Shown here one piece after another: positions 11,601-25,000 of a DNA stretch of 64,000 nt. Under the pieces are notes generated by a model. That model was not told the DNA's origin. It saw only the letters and a program-made list of their open reading frames with translations, and made no database searches. Origin of the DNA: Rusavskia elegans (Eukaryota; Ascomycota; Lecanoromycetes; Teloschistales; Teloschistaceae); the NCBI GenBank assembly GCA_011316305.1, contig SAUG01000044.1:620001-684000 (forward strand), in the 5' to 3' direction. The translations under genes and the position numbers were made by a program. Every line of letters starts with the position of its first letter. Within the stretch, counting starts at the first letter, position 1.

Positions 11601-14300
11601 AACCGGGTTTATTTAGATAGAACTACCGGCGAATACTTTACGTTATAGATTTTTATAAAGCTAAAGAAGATATTAACTATATAAAAATACTATTATTAAA
11701 GGTAAAGTTTATTTTTAGTATTAATTTTAATTTAAGTTCGAATAAAAATTACGATTTTCGAAAATATCGTTTTAATATTATACTAATATTTATATTATTC
11801 TGTTTAGCTTTAGAATAATATTACCGTAAGTTCTAATAATACGTTTAAGATTAGATTTCTTACGTGTTTAGAAATTAAAATTAATTTTAAAATTTTCGTA
11901 ACTGCCGATAATAATCTACTATTTTTAATAATCTAGAATTATTCCTTCCGGAATTAAAATATCGATATCTAGTAGTGAATTAGTTTATAGACTTTTAATA
12001 ATATAGATTTCGTTTATAAACTCTACTATAGCTAGATCGCCTTTTAGGTAGAAAGTAAAAACAGCGAATTTATCTATACTACGAATAGAAATCTTTTTAG
12101 ATAGTTTTTTAATTTCGGTACCTTCCGGGATAAACTTTCTATTGGCTATTAGTATAGTATATCTAAAGTTAGTATATATATCTTTAATATTAGATATATC
12201 CGGACGGAAAGTTAAAAAAAGAATAATATAATAGAAATATCTAAAGGCTAAGCCGGTTCTTATAATCTATTTACTATTCGAAGCGATTACGCGGGATATA
12301 GAAGTATTTTCTTTACTAAAGAAATATTTATCGGCGATATATTTTTATATTTTGATTTTATTACTATCTATATTTTAGTAAATAGTTTCAAGATATTTAA
12401 ATAATATATTACGTAACTCGAACGAGGTAATATATTTCTAATACAAATATAAAACCTTCGGTCTAGTATTAATGAAATTCTAGCCGATTTCTTTATATTC
12501 TAATTTTTAAAAACTTCGTTATAGTATTTAATATTAATATTATAAAGTTCGGTAGAACTATTATTATAATATCCGATGATAGAATTCTATTCGGCGTATT
12601 AGGCGTAGGCTTCCTTAATAGTAGAATAGTTCTCGCTATATACGTCTTTATAGACTTCTATTTAGTAGGCTCGTTAAGACGGAACTAGCGGAACTAAATA
12701 TTAGAAATTCAAGCCGAAATCGGGTCTTTTTTAGGACTAATTATTATAGGTTCTCTAAAGTCTATTACTTTACGCTAGAATGAAGTTTTACTATATTAGA
12801 AAGGAATTCCTTTATAAAGTAATAAAAGTTTATACTATTTTAGATAAAAGATATTTCTAGTAGATTCTTTTTAATAAACGAAAGTTAATATTTCTAGAAA
12901 GGCTAAAAAGTCTACTAAACTATAGAAATTAATATTCGTATCCGGAAAAGCCAGAACTAAATATTAACTAATATATTATATTTTCTAGTATCTATTAAAA
13001 ATAGAAATAGATTTTCTATTTATTAACGGCTAGAAATATTAGAAGATATTTCCTAGAATTACCGGAAGTAGTCTTTTTCTATAATTTAGATTTTAAACTA
13101 TAATTATCTATTATATAAAAGAATATATTAATCATAGCCTATTCTATAGATTTAGAAACTAATATAATATATAAAAAAATAGCGAGGCCTATTTATATCT
13201 ATATAATATTTTCTCGAATATTAGTAGTTTCGGTAATCTTTAAAGTTTATAGCCTAATCTAGCTATATTTACGAGACTCGTGATAACGGTTTATATCTCG
13301 TTAGTATTTGTTTTTATTTAAAAGATATATTTTTTCTTCTATCGGTAGTTTAAAACGAACGATTAATATATTAATCTATATATCGAGGCTTTTTATTAAA
13401 TATTTTCTTTCTATAACCGAAAGCTTATTGGTATACTATTATAGAGTTTTACTATAAAGATATATTTACAGATTTACTTAAACCTTACTATTAGACCTAG
13501 CGATATATTTAATACGTTCGGTAAAGATATAGATATCGTAGAAATAGATCTTTTTACCTATATATTCGATATAAAGCCCAGTTTCGATAGATTTATTATT
13601 ATAAAAGAGGTAGAAGTAGCTAATATTATCTACGACGAACTTTTTATATCTATCGGTTCTAGCGAAAAATATAGAAAGTTTAGATAGATATAAAAAATTT
13701 TTTTTTTTTCGCTAGTAGAATTTTCTAAGTTTTTTCTAGATTACCGTATTCTATTTCTAGATTAATATATTCTAGTTTTCTAATTTTTCGACAAAATATA
13801 CTATAGTAGAATCCGTACTACGGTTTCGCGCCGTATTTGGTTTCCGACTTATATTTCTTTTAGATAAAATAGAAAGATGCGCTAGAACTTTATTAATTAT
13901 ATCTCTCTTTTTTTTATCTTTAGATAAAATACGAAAGTTTATAATAGTTTATATATATATAGGATTATTCCGAAATTTAGTTATAAAATATCTAAAGCGT
14001 TTAATAATAGTTCGCGCTATAGTCCCGCTATCCGACTATTTATTCGGGCTATCTAGATAATCGTAGTAGCCGGGAAGATAATCTTAGTTTAGCGTCTATA
14101 ACGTTATCTACTTCGGTTCTAAAAGATTTACAGTCGCTATAATTATAGTATACGAAATTTAAAAAATTTTATATATTCTAGTTCTTGATAATAGTATATC
14201 TAGAGCCGGTTTTATCTATAAAATCGACGAGCTAGTACCCGAGAAAGATAGTAGTATCGTCGAGAAATAGAGATATTTTGTCTATCGATATCTTAACTAA
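8690..14300 (-). mobile_element. RIP-decayed Ty3/gypsy-like retrotransposon
   Basis: Read on the minus strand with RIP stops reverted, a reverse transcriptase block lies at about 10,905-10,430: RVIVNIRYFNAITESDSY, then ISIVN...FYQFRI, KLTIVL, and further on FYPKK. This is the order seen in fungal gypsy RTs (RVVxDIRxLNKIxxxDSYP, ISVVD..FFYQWRV, HKLTVV, PKK). Upstream, near 11,985-11,930, a protease-end block SLLDIDILIPEGIIPDYQKQ fits the LLGMDVLKPEG... pattern. Gag-like helical sequence is read from about 13,700 to 12,400. RNase H and integrase should lie at about 10,400-8,700 but are too decayed to place. The YxDD box is not intact. LTRs were not identified, so both ends are approximate. Confidence 0.65.
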
Positions 14301-14756
14301 TTAGGATCTAATTAATAAAACGCTTTATTTCTATTATATCTAACTATATAAGATATAATTAGTAAAGGACGATAGTTATTTAGTAATTACTGCTAATAAG
14401 ATAAATTTAATTAAAATAATTAGTATCTTTGAAAACATAGATGACGTTATTAGTATTATTTAGAATTTATAAACAGGGATTAGTATCGTTAAACGTTGAA
14501 TATATATTATATAGTATATATAAATAAATCATTTATTACTATTATCTATTAAAAATCGATTTATAATACTAATAATAGCTTAATTTTTCTATATAGATGG
14601 AAAGCTCCTCTATAAATAAACGAATAAAGCTAAACGCTAGATCTAATCGGATAACGAATTCTATAGAGCTAATAAACCGCGGTTAAACGGGGTTTTGTTA
14701 ACGTATTAGTTAGCCGATACTATCGGCCAGTGTTTCTACTTCTAATAAACTCTATA
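14301..14756. other. Possible 5' terminal region of the gypsy element
   Basis: AT-rich, non-coding. It contains AAACCGCGGTTAAAC near 14,685. The same CCGCGGTTAA core recurs near 48,593, beside the second gypsy fragment and in the same relative place, so it may be part of an LTR or leader. No full LTR pair was found. Confidence 0.3.
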
Positions 14757-15010
14757 TAAACTGCAGGCAGTTCAAATGGCTCATAACACTTTTCGGCTGC
14801 TACTACGGATATTCGCGGATTCGTATTGCGTTCCAAATATCACCACCATCATCTATTTTAATATATCACTTTTGAAGTTTTATTAAGCCTCCAATATATT
14901 AACGCGTATTAGACCACATTGACCATGTTTCAATAGAGCTTCCATTTTATAGGAAAGCGCGCAAACCTCTACCAGAACTAAAATAGATGGTGGAAATGAT
15001 ATTTCGATAT
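14757..15010. repeat. Un-RIPed pocket with an inverted repeat
   Basis: About 250 bp with abundant CA/TG, in contrast to both sides. Inverted arms lie at about 14,836-14,862 (CACCACCATCATCTATTTTA) and 14,979-15,004 (TAAAATAGATGGTGGAAATG). It could be a small MITE or a recent insertion. No clear target duplication is seen. Confidence 0.4.
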
Positions 15011-17639
15011 TTTGAAAACGGAACGAAAAGATAACGCCTATATCGAAAAGATAACGCCTAATTTTATTAAAAATAGTTTTCTCGAACGGATTCGTTATTA
15101 GAAATAAATCATTGATATATATAGATTATTATTTAGATCTAATCAAATATTGTTCATTTTTCTTATTTAGAAACTATTTCAGATTTAATAATATTATTTG
15201 CAAAATCACTTTACAGTTTTACGCCGTATATACCGTATAGTTTCTAAACGAAATTAGTACTTTTAAAAGAAAAATTGAAAAAAAATTTATTTAGATCCTT
15301 TTAGAGCTACTATAGCAATATATAATACTAGTAGAAGGTTTTTAGATATAAAATCGCTAAAAGCCACGCTAGTCCTATTTTTAAAACGCTAGCGTAACTA
15401 GTAATAACGTTGGACGTTATTCGAATACGATAGATATATTCGATATTTGAAATAAAAGTTTATCTCTATCCTACCCGTACAGCTCTATCGTATTCGTATT
15501 TTATCTAACGTACTAAATCTACTAAACGCGCTAAACGTACAAATTTTTCTAAATGTTTTAAATTTATTAAATTCGCTAAACCTTTTAATTACGGCTACGG
15601 CAAAATAGCGGCGCTAGCAATATCTAGTACGGTAAATATCGTTTTGTTATTTTATCCAATTATATATCTATTGATGATCCGTTATTAATACTATAGTTTT
15701 TTATTTAAAAAACTCGTAAATTTGTTTCTAGTTTATCTAACAAGATATTGGCTTTAATAATATATTTTCCATCTCTATAGATAATAATAAAATTAATTTT
15801 AAAAAGTTTATCGGCCTATCTAATCTAGCGGCGGATCGGTAATCGTTTCGTTTAAAAATATTCTAGACTGTTGTAAACAATTTTGGATGTATTTATTTGA
15901 TAAAAGTTTTATTAACTTTGATACTCGAAGTATAATGAATATACAATAAAAGATATTTATCTAATTAGTTCTAGCGTGCCAGCGATTTAATAGATCATTC
16001 TATAAATAATCATCGAAGATTTTTCTATTATTATTAGAAATTTATACTATTTGTATCGACTAATATAGATCTATAATAATTATCAGTAGTTAAAAATAAC
16101 TATTAAAATCTTAGAAAAAATATTTGACGATCAGATTAAAGAATTATTGTTTAGCTCGTAGTAGTGATAGGCGAAAAAAAGATACGCTATTATCAAAAGG
16201 ATAATACTAAAATACAGTAATTAGAAATTCAAGATTTTTAGGCTCGGTTTTATAGCGCTACCGTACTATTCGTGGAAAAACAGATAATAATCTAAACGCA
16301 AGAAAATACAGTAATAATTTTCAAAATACGTATTTAATAAAACGATGCGGCGATATTGAAATCTATAAAAGAAATAGTTAAACGTTTCGTAACGCGAGAC
16401 CAATAGAAATCAGACTATTAAAACTAACTATAAATCTTTCTTTTTTTATTTAATAAACCTTGTTATCTTTTTGTTCATTTCGTTAAAAATATCATTTATT
16501 AACTGTATTTTCTATTATATAAATCTAATTTAAGACTATAGTATATTGAATTACTATATTATATAAACTTTTACCTTAACTTAGTAAATTTAATCTAGAT
16601 AAATGTTATAGCCTACGAAAACCAAAATTTATAACAGATATCATTGCCTACGAGTATTCGTAAAAATAAAACTACCTAGTTTAATATAATACGTTGATAT
16701 CTGAAATCGAAGATTTTTTAGAATTTATTTTAAAATCTATATTAATTCTATTATTAATTGAATCATTATTATCGTATTTCTCGGCTAAATCTTCGGTTAT
16801 TTTAGCTAGTTTATCGATTCAAAAAGCGACGTAGAAACTAAGTTTACTATCTTATTAATATTTCGATTAAAATAATTAATAAATTGTCAGAAGAGTATAT
16901 ATTTCTGGAACGATATAGTAAACGCTATATACTAAATCGAAAAATTCGTTAAATGTTATAATTTAGAAGGTATAGAGTAAATACGTTTCCTAAAAGAAAA
17001 TCAGAAAATATTAATTATAAATACTATAGAAGGAATTAGTTCGACAATACGAATATTCGTAGCGTTAAATTCGATAATATTACTAATAGTAGTAAAAAAC
17101 CAATAGTTCGCGATTTTTCTATATTTACTATTGAATAACGATTCTAAATTTAATATCGACTCGTTTAGTATAGAGCTAAACCTTAATTTCGAATACGCTA
17201 TAAAGATATTTTTAAAATAAATTGAAAATACTAAAAGTTTAATAATTTACTAAATAGATCTAATAATCTAAAAGATTATCTATATAATCGCAAAATTCTA
17301 GATCGAATTTTCGCGAAAGTAAATATAGATTATATAGGTCGAAGTTATTATCTAATAATAAAGAGTTTTAATCTAAATACGTTTAGCGTTGGTATAAAGT
17401 TAATCTAAATTAAAAAAAAAAGATATTAATTATAAATATAATTATAAAGATAAAGAAGAGTGTTGATTATTTAAGAAAATTGCCATCGAACGTTCGCTAT
17501 TAGTGATTTATCCGATAAAAATTACTTTCTCTTTTAGAAACGATAAAGAAAAAAAGGCCAGATATATAATAACTACTTTGAATATAAAAAGTTTACTGGT
17601 AAACTTTCAATTTTTAAATTATAGATTTGAATCGTAGAC
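15011..17639. other. Decayed AT-rich DNA with faint coding traces
   Basis: No intact gene. Around 16,800-17,580 a plus-strand stretch stays almost stop-free for about 250 codons once a few TAA/TAG codons are read as Gln. It is rich in Ile, Asn, Lys and Glu and probably comes from an element protein, which I cannot identify. Confidence 0.35.
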
Positions 17640-17947
17640 TTCTTCGCCGGAATGGATTAGATTGGTATAGATTTCAGTCTGTAAAAACTACATAAATAGA
17701 GTATTAGATTTTATAGGTTAGGAAGTAAATAGTATAGATTACTTCGTCGGAAATAAAATAGACTTTATTTAGCCCTTTTACGTACGCGTTTCGTGGAAGT
17801 AGAGGTAGAATAATATATAGGACAACTTAAATTCTCTATACTATTTAAATAGAGTGGAATCTAGGCTTCTAAAATCTATAGCAAACTCTATACCAAGGAT
17901 CTACTATATCAAATCTCAATAGATTTCTCCAATCCATTCCGGCGAGA
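17640..17947. repeat. Family B MITE, 308 bp, copy 2
   Basis: Ends TTCTTCGCCGGAATGGATTA and, inverted, CCAATCCATTCCGGCGAGA. Flanks TCGTAGAC (17632-17639) and ACGTAGAC (17948-17955) are an 8-bp target duplication with one mismatch. The length equals that of copy 1. Confidence 0.88.
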
Positions 17948-20900
17948 ACGTAGACTCTAGCGCGTGATACTATTTAATCAATTTATCTAACTTTTAATAA
18001 TATCTATATATTTGCTTTAAAGGCCAGTTATTTATTCTAAAAAGAGGAAAACTATATATAAATCGATACAGAACCGCCGTACCACGAATATTAGATTGTG
18101 ACGAGGCGTTTATTATTAATATTTCTTATATACTATTGTTTAGAATTGATCTTTCACCCGAAAGTAAATTGTACTAAAAGGATTTCGTTGGATACTTTGA
18201 TAAATTCTATTTTTAATTGGACGATAAATCAAGTAATCGAGCTTTTGGAATTAAGAAATATAGAGGAATATATATGATTATAGTAACTGTTAAATGTTTT
18301 AAAAAAAAACTGCTTTTATTATTATCAAATCTCTATACTAGCTATTTTTTTTACATTACTAATTTATTTTATTTTACAAGTTTTTAAATCTTTAAAATAG
18401 ATTAAAAATATCAATAGTTTAATTAAAAAATCTTTTAGATTTACAAAATCAATAGCTCGATAAAATTTGATCTAATTTGTAATATAGATATTTTAATCAT
18501 CTAGATATCGCAGTATTAATAAACACTAATAAAATAATGAAATGAATAACGGTAGTATATTTAGTTTAAAGTTTTAGTAAAGTCCACGACGTATACTAGA
18601 AGGCGAAGATAATAAATAGTAGAAATTTTCGATTTAGTAAACGAAAATTCAAAATTCTATATCTAGTTTCTTCCGGTATCTACGGTTTTTTTCTCTACAA
18701 TTATAGCTAGACTTTAAATAATTTCTTCCATTTATCGATAAATAATAGTATATTAACTAGATTCGATTAATAAAAATAAAAGACGATTATTAAAAAGTTT
18801 CTACTTTCTAGAAAAAGAATATCAAGTTTAAAATTAACGTTTAATCAAAAGTCGTTTACTTAAATAACGCGTTGAAAATTCTTGAAAATATCAAGAGAAA
18901 GTATAATAATAAAAAGGTATTGTATTAGATTTTCCAACTATACCATTCAAGATATAAGGAACGATATATCCGTAGAATAGAAAATAATATTCGATTTAAA
19001 TTAAACGAAGCTAAGCTACTAATCAAATTTCAATTTTAAAAAATATAATTCGGACGGTAATATCAAGAACTAAGACAATAATAGATTTAATATAAATTTA
19101 TAGTTAGTTTCATTATAAAAAATCTTTAATTAAATAAAATAATTATTTAATTTCTCTAGAGTCTAGATTTATAAATACTGTTTTTGTATAGCTATAAAAG
19201 ATCTACTAAAATATAGTACAAATATTAAAATTACTAATAATATAAAATCTATATTACCATCAACTATAGTGATAATAATATCTTCAAATAGCGATTATAG
19301 ACTTTAAATTTAATAATGGCTATTAAAGTTTATACTATTATATTCTATTTTGTTAATATCGGTAAATAACTAGAACTAATACTATTTATTTTTGTTTTTT
19401 TGTTTCTAGATTTATAGTGAAATTTTAAAAACGATTTTTTGAAATATCTATTATTATATACGCCAGCATTTTCAGTCTACAAGTTCGTATTAAAACCGAA
19501 ATTTTACCGACGCTTTAGATCGAAAATACTAAAAATTGATCTAAAATTTTGAACCGAATATCTTTTTAAATCTAATAGGTTTGGACTATAGAAATTTCAT
19601 TAACAGATTTTCTTTAAAAAGACTAGCGCTATAGAGGTTTATATATATACCAGTTTTTTATCGAAAGAAATTTAGATACTAATAACGATATTAAAATCTT
19701 TTATGGAAATTATATTTCTAAAGTTAATATAGCTTTAATTTTCGCTTTCGCAGCTGCTATAGATCTAGATAAAAATATAAAAGAAGAAAAACTATCTATA
19801 TAGTAATCTATATAGACTTTTAAAAATAAACTAATTCTATTCCGAATCTATTTATCTATTAATAAGAAATTTTCCATATAAAATAGTGTAAAAAAAATAG
19901 AAAAAGACTATTAGTATAGAAATCATCGCGTTAATATTAAACGGAATTTAACAAATTTATTCTTTTCTAAAATATACGAAATGCGGTAGTAGTGAATAGA
20001 TATTTAAAAGTAAAGACTATTTAAATAGCTCGTTCGAAAGATTTAAGATTATACTGATTATATTAAAGTTTTTATAAATTCGTTTATCTTTTTCCGCTTT
20101 ATTTTTACTATCGTTACATTTAGAGATATAGAATGTAACTAAATCGATAATAAAAACGTTTTTATCGAATCTATTTTGAAAGAAAAGATCATTATCACTG
20201 CTTTTAAAAAGTTAACTATCTACGCGGATGGATTATTCGAGTATTTCGAAAATTATACGGCTTTATATAAACCGTGAAAAACTAGTATAAAAAGCTGAGA
20301 AAAACGTTATTTACTACTATATTTAGATAATACGCGGTTCATTTCCACTTCTTCGTTTATAATAATGCAAAAATTCTTTTACTAGTCGATGTAGATAATA
20401 TCTACATTACCATTAACTGTGAAAATATGTTAAATTATTTTGGATTACTTTATAAATTATCTTTGGAATTAAAAATCTAGAAAAGATAGAAAAAATTATA
20501 ATCGTGGAAATTATAAAAGATAGATATAAAAGATAAATCAAAATAGAATAAATATAAATTCATTTAGTTTTCTTTTAACAGCTATAATAGCTTTGATTTT
20601 AAATATTTAGAAAATGAAATTATAAATTGTAAATAGTAATAAACGAATAATAGAAACTTACTATATATAATCGGACACTACTTTTATCTTTAAACGTTTT
20701 GGCTAATATTTATAAATCTATTAAGATAATATCTTTAAACGTTAAAAAACTTTTAAAGGTAAATTTAGTTAACTATCGATTGAATTTTAGAATTTAGTAC
20801 TAGTAGAAATTAAATAATGACGTATTTTAGAATATTCGAATATATAATAAATTTTATTAATAAAAAGATTATTATTATTAATAGTTAATTACTTTTTTAC

Positions 20901-20955
20901 GACTAATATCGAATTTATAATTTTATCGATCCACGTAAAAATAAGTTTTTAGATA
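17948..20955. other. Decayed AT-rich DNA; no gene recognised
   Basis: Three kilobases of TA-rich sequence with scattered short open stretches. No family motif, RNA gene or terminal repeat could be supported. Confidence 0.4.
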
Positions 20956-21621
20956 TAGACTGGCCGTCGGATCGGATCTCGAATTTTTAGAACTCGATTC
21001 GAACCGAATCTAGATATTCGGATTCAATCCGCCAAAATTTTTTCTTCTATATTATAATACTAAAAAATCGTCGTTATTACTTTAAAAAGATAATAAATCT
21101 AAAAGTACTATATATATATCTAGTATCTGCTACTAGATATTCTATAGAGTTAATATTAATATATATATATATCTAAAATACTTTTCAATATCAATATTTT
21201 TCTATATTATCTTTCTGAATTATTTTTCTATATTTTTTTTCTCTATTTTTTCTTTTATAATACTTTTCTATATTACTTTTCTAAATGACTTTTCACTATT
21301 TTTTTTCTCCATTTTTCCTTTTACATTTTATTTCTATAGTACTTTTCTATATTACTTTTCTAAATTACTATTCTATATTCCTTTCTAAATTTCTTTTTAA
21401 ATTTACGTTTCTGTTTAATTCAATATTATAAACTATTCTAATATATAATTCGATAACCAATCGGATCGGATCGGATCGGATCGGATCGGAACTAATTTTC
21501 GAATCTAATTTTATAATCCGATTTAACTTTCGAATCTAATATTAGAATTCGATTCGACTCGCTCTAATTTGATCTGATATCCGAAAATTCGACCCGAATC
21601 CGATAGAAAGTGGCCAGTCTA
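20956..21621. repeat. Family A element, long copy (666 bp)
   Basis: Starts TAGACTGGCCGTCGGATCGG and ends with the inverse, GTGGCCAGTCTA. Flanks TTTAGATA (20948-20955) and TCTAGATG (21622-21629) match apart from a C/T and a G/A difference, as expected for an 8-bp target duplication later hit by RIP. The interior holds pyrimidine-rich TATTACTTTTCTA-type repeats (about 21,180-21,420) and a run of about five CGGAT units near 21,462-21,490. Confidence 0.75.
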
Positions 21622-21944
21622 TCTAGATGTTATAATTTTTTCTAGAAGTTTTAGATTTATAGAATTTGTTAGCGACTATATTAAACGGGTTAATATTATT
21701 AGAAATATAACGTATAAATTAACTTCGTTTATTTAAATTAAAAATAAAAGCGATGGTTTATTAATATTAATAGATTTTAGACCTATAAAGAATCAATTTA
21801 AATATATCAACATTGACTATTTTAATATCTACGATTTATATTATCGATAGTTTTATATAGTAAATATCGTTTCCACGTATATATAATAGCTAATAATTGA
21901 ATCGTGACTAATTATAGACCTGGAAGACGCAGTAGTAAAACTGC

Positions 21945-22030
21945 GTGACCTGATAGTCTAACGGATTCAATATTTATTAGAGTTAACGAATTAAATCCGA
22001 CGGGTCGGAGGTTTAAATTCTTTAAAAACA
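21945..22030 (+). pseudogene. tRNA-like relic (A-box and B-box-like motifs)
   Basis: TAGTCTAACGG near 21,953 resembles an A box, and GGTTTAAATTC near 22,010 resembles a B box (GGTTCGAATCC) after CG-to-TA changes. The spacing fits a tRNA or a tRNA-derived SINE. A T-arm GGAGG/TTTAAAT/TCTTT can be drawn only if several C-to-T changes are assumed. No acceptor stem was confirmed and no anticodon can be given. Weak call. Confidence 0.2.
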
Positions 22031-25000
22031 AACTAATATTTAAATTTTTTCTAGTAAGAAGATCGATTATTATAAAATATTTTATATAGAATAAATATTT
22101 AGAAGATCGTATAATCAAGTTAATCTAGCTATATTAATCGAATTTAAACTGAGTAAATTAAATAGATTACGATTTTTCTAATATAATTTTAGTCTAGATC
22201 CAATTTTTTTAGAAATCTTAAAATTTTTTTTCAGAACAATATTTGAATTTTTAAAAAATTACGCAATCTAATCGGTTACTTTAAAGGCAATCTCTTACCT
22301 TGAAACAATCTGTCGATAGCCAATCAAAATGTAGTACTACGTTATATATCGTTGATAGCGTATTAACGCCTAGTAGTAGCCAATTTATATATAGATTTTC
22401 TATTATATAGCGCGATATATTAGTCGGAATTTATGATTTATTCGAACTTTTTATACAATTAAATATATATTTAGTTTCCTATCGTAAAAGACTTAAAGTT
22501 ATTTCTTAATTTACTATTACTAAATACGCGCTATTAGCTACGTATTATTTAATTATTAGGAAAGAGTTAAACGTTATTAGAGGTTAAAAGACTATTAATA
22601 CGCTTTTTTCAGTATTAATAGCAGTAATATCTTAGGGCTATTACTATATATCTCTAAAAACAAATTTTATTTAATAGAATTTAGTTATAGTAGTCGTATA
22701 TAGTATTTAGTATAACCGCCGTAGAATATATAGTAGTATTCTACGTTATACTATCTCGCTAGTAGACGTAATATCTTTCGGTATATAGTTTAGATAATAG
22801 TATATTAGTAATTAAATCTCGTATATTAGGTATTTTAATAAAGTTAATAGAGGTATTATTAATAGAAATAAAGTAAAAACCCTCTATCTAGTACTATCTA
22901 GCTATATCTATATATTAACTACTAGTCGTATTAACTATCTTTTATATTAACTATTAAATACCTCAATCGTCTATATAGATAGAAAAGAAAGTATAACTAC
23001 TAATCTATTATTATTAAGCCAGAGATTAAACCGTATTATTTTCGCCGGAAGTAGTATTATTATTATCTGAAATACTATTTTTACCGATATTATCTTTAAT
23101 ATAACTCTAGCTTCCTACCTAAGATTTAAATTTAGAAATATCGGAATTAACCTTTAAAATAGCTTCGGAAGAACTACCTTTTTTATATACAGCAACCTTT
23201 TTTTTCTTTACTTCTAACTTCTTACAACGACGTAATTCGGGAAATTTAGAAGTTTATTTCTAGTAGGAATTATTTTCCGGACCTAGGAAATACTTTCTAT
23301 CTTTTTTCGTACGCTTTAACTTTATAGTAGTACGTATTAGATTATTCTATTCGACCAGAAATATATCCGTATTTACTATTCGATTTAATATTTTTAGAAA
23401 GTTAAACCTATTAAACTTTCAGTTTTATAATCCGATCGGGTCCGTTTTATAATTAAATATTAGTTTAACGCGAGCCGTAAAATTTATATAGATATCTAAT
23501 ATTTAATTAACGTTTAGGAAATAATATTAGTATATAAGGTAAACGATATACTTTCGAAGTAGAAATTTACTTTTTTATTTAAGCGGGCCGATTTAATTAT
23601 ATTAACGACTTTAGTAGTAAAAGAAAATACGAAAGTAAAACTGCTTAGTAAATATAATTTAATAAAAAGATCGTTAAAAGAGGTTAAATCTAATATTTTA
23701 GTAACGGCCTAGGCCTTTTCGAGATTTAGGTACTCTTTAACTTTTATCTAAAGGTTATTAGTATAGATATAGCAGAGATATAATAGAAACAGATACTATT
23801 ATAGATATAGTAATAGAGATATACTTACGACTATATTAGTAATAGATACGCGTTTCTAATTATTAACGTTCTAGTTAATATAATTTTCGCTTTCTATTTA
23901 TTCCTATATTCTCTTTTTAACCCTCGGACTCTAAATATCTAAAATTAGGTCCATCGTATTATCTAAATTAAAATTTAGTAGAAAGTCCCCCTAATAATTT
24001 CTTTTTAATTCTTTTATCTTTAATTCGGGGTTATCTATAAAATTAGATTTTCTACCCTTTACAGTTTTAGGTAAACGGTCTAGCTTAGTTTCTAATATAG
24101 TCTTTACTATTAGAGTATATTTATCGGTTACTTTCGAAGGGAAGATATTAGTACCCTAGTTAGAAAGGCTATCTAGTTCGGAATCGCGATCGCCTAATAT
24201 AGATATAGACTATAAACGAGAATTAGTTAAATTATATCGAATAGTAGTAGTAGGAAATAATAATTTACCTTTTAATATTCCTAAAAAATATTATCTATAG
24301 TAGCTATTACTACTGCCTTTAGTTTTACTCTACTGTTTACTACTAGAAAACTCGACGCCTTTAGTTTAGATTTTGGTTAACTAGGTTTGGATATATCCCG
24401 TTTCCGCTTCTTCGGCGACGACGTTTCGGGAGTAGTCTTTAGAAATATAGAAAAAATTAAATTTAGATAGATTATAAAGAAGGCTATATTTTTTAATAGT
24501 ATATAAAATTACTAAAAGGCGCGGTTATTTCTAGTACTTTAGGCGATAAATTTAGATATCGATAGGAAAGGTACTTTTAATATTTTCTACCTTTTAGAGG
24601 TAGCCTCGATAGTTTTATCGACGCGCGAACTCTTCCTAGCTATATTTCGTAGTTTTTATTCTAAATACTTTAAAGTAAAGTAAAGTAATAACTATAGAGA
24701 AATAGAATACGAGCTAGTAGTATTCTAAGAAAGAATAATAGATTTATAAAAGAAAAGCGGGAGGCGGGGGAAAAAGATATATATACTACTAGCGCCTAGC
24801 TTCTTTAGTAAATAGAGTCTTATTACCTTAATTACTATAAATTATATCGGAAGGACTATTACTAAATTTAAAATCTATAGTACTATTTTTCGTACCTATT
24901 TATTTATTCTACTATACCTTTAATATTTACGCTATCTCTATCGATAAAGAGAGGGATATAGAACGTAATACTTCGTCTATTTAAATAGGAGATAGTCTGC

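Noticed and set aside
21912..22118. 68-codon minus-strand frame in AT-rich DNA
   Set aside because: It overlaps the tRNA-like relic and has low-complexity Ile/Leu/Asn content with no family resemblance.
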